NCBI RefSeq assembly: GCF_025370935.1
Contig: NC_133473.1
Span: forward strand, 3,365,132 to 3,429,131
Direction: 5' to 3'
Source of the DNA: Choristoneura fumiferana
Taxonomy: Eukaryota; Arthropoda; Insecta; Lepidoptera; Tortricidae
Length of the DNA stretch: 64,000 nucleotides
A model generated the notes under the pieces. The model was not told the origin of the DNA. It was given only the letters and a program-made list of their open reading frames with translations, and made no database searches. This document shows positions 62,935 through 64,000 of the stretch, piece after piece; the first letter of the stretch is position 1; each line of letters starts with the position of its first letter. The position numbers and the translations under genes were made by a program.

Positions 62935-64000
62935 AATAATAATAAAATGATTTAGTTCTGAAATATACATTTCAGGTCAAGTAACCATTAAGCTTTTGGA
63001 TTTCGAAGGCAAGTTCACGTCTGCCGCCCCCAAAGTTATCTCACACGCACTCATGTCATGCTCTGAAAGCAGAACATGACATGAATGGTAAAACTCCGCC
63101 TAAGTTAAGACAGTATCGCTTCGGTTCCTCATAAATAGGCTTTTTTAGCCACAATGTTACAGTTATCTTACAGTCAGAAATTTGTAAAGGGTAAATATTT
63201 AGTTCCTTATTAACAAAATTATACAGTCTAGCCGATTGATAACCATATTGTCTCCTAGCAAACTTGGAATGGAGGGCCATGGAACAACATCCTTCCTCCT
63301 ACGGGTAACAGCAGGTGGCTCATACTTTAGGGTCTTATGTAATTTTACAATAATACCTACTAAGATGGATAGTAAGTCACTTTCTCCTCCATACAACTCA
63401 GAGGTAGGTAATCTATATGGTTTAGAAAACGTAACTTTGAGGAGACACCTCTGCGCTCTTTCAACCTCTAAGAATTTTGATTTACTAGCCCCACCCCAAG
63501 TTGGGATGCAGTAGGTCATAATGGACTGGGCTAATGCGGTATATACCTACTTGTTTAAGTAGGTTTGTGGAGGTGACGTGTTTTAATATTTTAAAGATCC
63601 ATACCAGCTTTCTAATCCTCCCATTTAGATATTCAATGTGGTTATGCCAAGAGAGACGTTGGTCCAGGATCAACTCAAGATATTTGGTTGTGGAGACCTT
63701 TTTCACTATATAACAGTTACAACTACTAGTGTCGTAGTCACATTTATGAATTTTTAGCTTCAGGTCCACCGGCGGCTGCGTATTATCGTACTTCGAGAAA
63801 CACATGTAGTTGGTCTTGTTACTATTAAGTGTAGGTAGGTTATTTTAAGCCAGGTAGCTATTTTATGTAGACCTATCTCAGCTTTTTTCATATACTGCTT
63901 CCCAAGTGCTATCCACGAAAACCACCACTGTGTCGTCAGCATACGAAAACACACACATTGAACATTTTTTTAATTACACGACCCTCATCAGAGACAGCAC
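62935..64000 (-). mobile_element. Jockey-like non-LTR retrotransposon, cut by the window edge
   Basis: Minus-strand LINE whose coding part runs off the right edge. The 3' side ends in an AATAATAATAAAATG stretch near 62935, comparable to the TTATTATT tail of the 3026 element. The two share clade-specific words, so they are relatives. Confidence 0.75.
63056..64000 (-). pseudogene. Reverse transcriptase pseudogene (C-terminal half)
   Basis: From the right edge on the minus strand: the catalytic SYADDTVVVF near 63940, AEIGLHKIATWLK, NTQPPVDLKLKIHKCDYDT, TTKYLELILDQRLSWHNHIE, then IMTYCIPTWGGASKSKFLEV and ERAQRCLLKV, ending near 63056. Frame changes near 63890, 63830 and 63500 break it. The parallel with YADDTALVF, NNTQPP and YCVPAWGGAAKTYFLKVERA in the 3078 copy is direct. 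Confidence 0.85.

Overview
This is a gene-poor, AT-rich, repeat-dense stretch of a lepidopteran (moth or butterfly) nuclear genome. The evidence is an intronless GH32 beta-fructofuranosidase of the BmSuc1 type (a bacterial-origin gene of Lepidoptera), typical insect GT-AG exons, and repeat families characteristic of Lepidoptera: Lep1-like Helitrons ending in GCCGCGGGCAA..CTAGT, BMC1-like LINE tails, and RTE ends carrying the CCACTGCTGGACATAGGCC word.

Three host loci are supported. (1) 6.3-25.1 kb, plus strand: a complete nine-exon proton-coupled amino-acid transporter (SLC36/PAT family, 475 aa). Its introns are packed with SINEs, MITEs and LINE fragments. (2) 35.6-37.1 kb, minus strand: an intact secreted sucrose-cleaving GH32 enzyme with TATA box and poly(A) signal. 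A degraded partial paralogue lies about 1.1 kb beyond its start (38.2-38.7 kb), so the locus is an old tandem duplication with one survivor. (3) 56.1-58.3 kb, plus strand: two exons (N-terminus to the start of TM3) of a peptide GPCR most like CCK/sulfakinin receptors. A frame break lies in TM1, and the gene probably continues past the right edge.

The rest is mobile DNA, mostly dead and often nested. Autonomous relics: Jockey-like LINEs at 3.0-5.5 and 62.9-64.0 kb, another LINE at 43.9-45.5 kb, a mariner deletion derivative at 40.8-41.7 kb with TA-flanked inverted termini, and a degraded Tc1-like element at 54.1-55.7 kb. There are three tRNA-derived SINE families, Helitron-like ends, many hairpin MITEs (one a ~190-bp palindrome in three copies), and a family starting GGGTTCCGTA and ending in a stem-loop plus T-run. 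Several insertions have readable target-site duplications, so relative ages can be inferred. The three host genes look functionally unrelated; no operon-like or cluster logic is apparent. All family assignments are from reading the sequence, with no database search.
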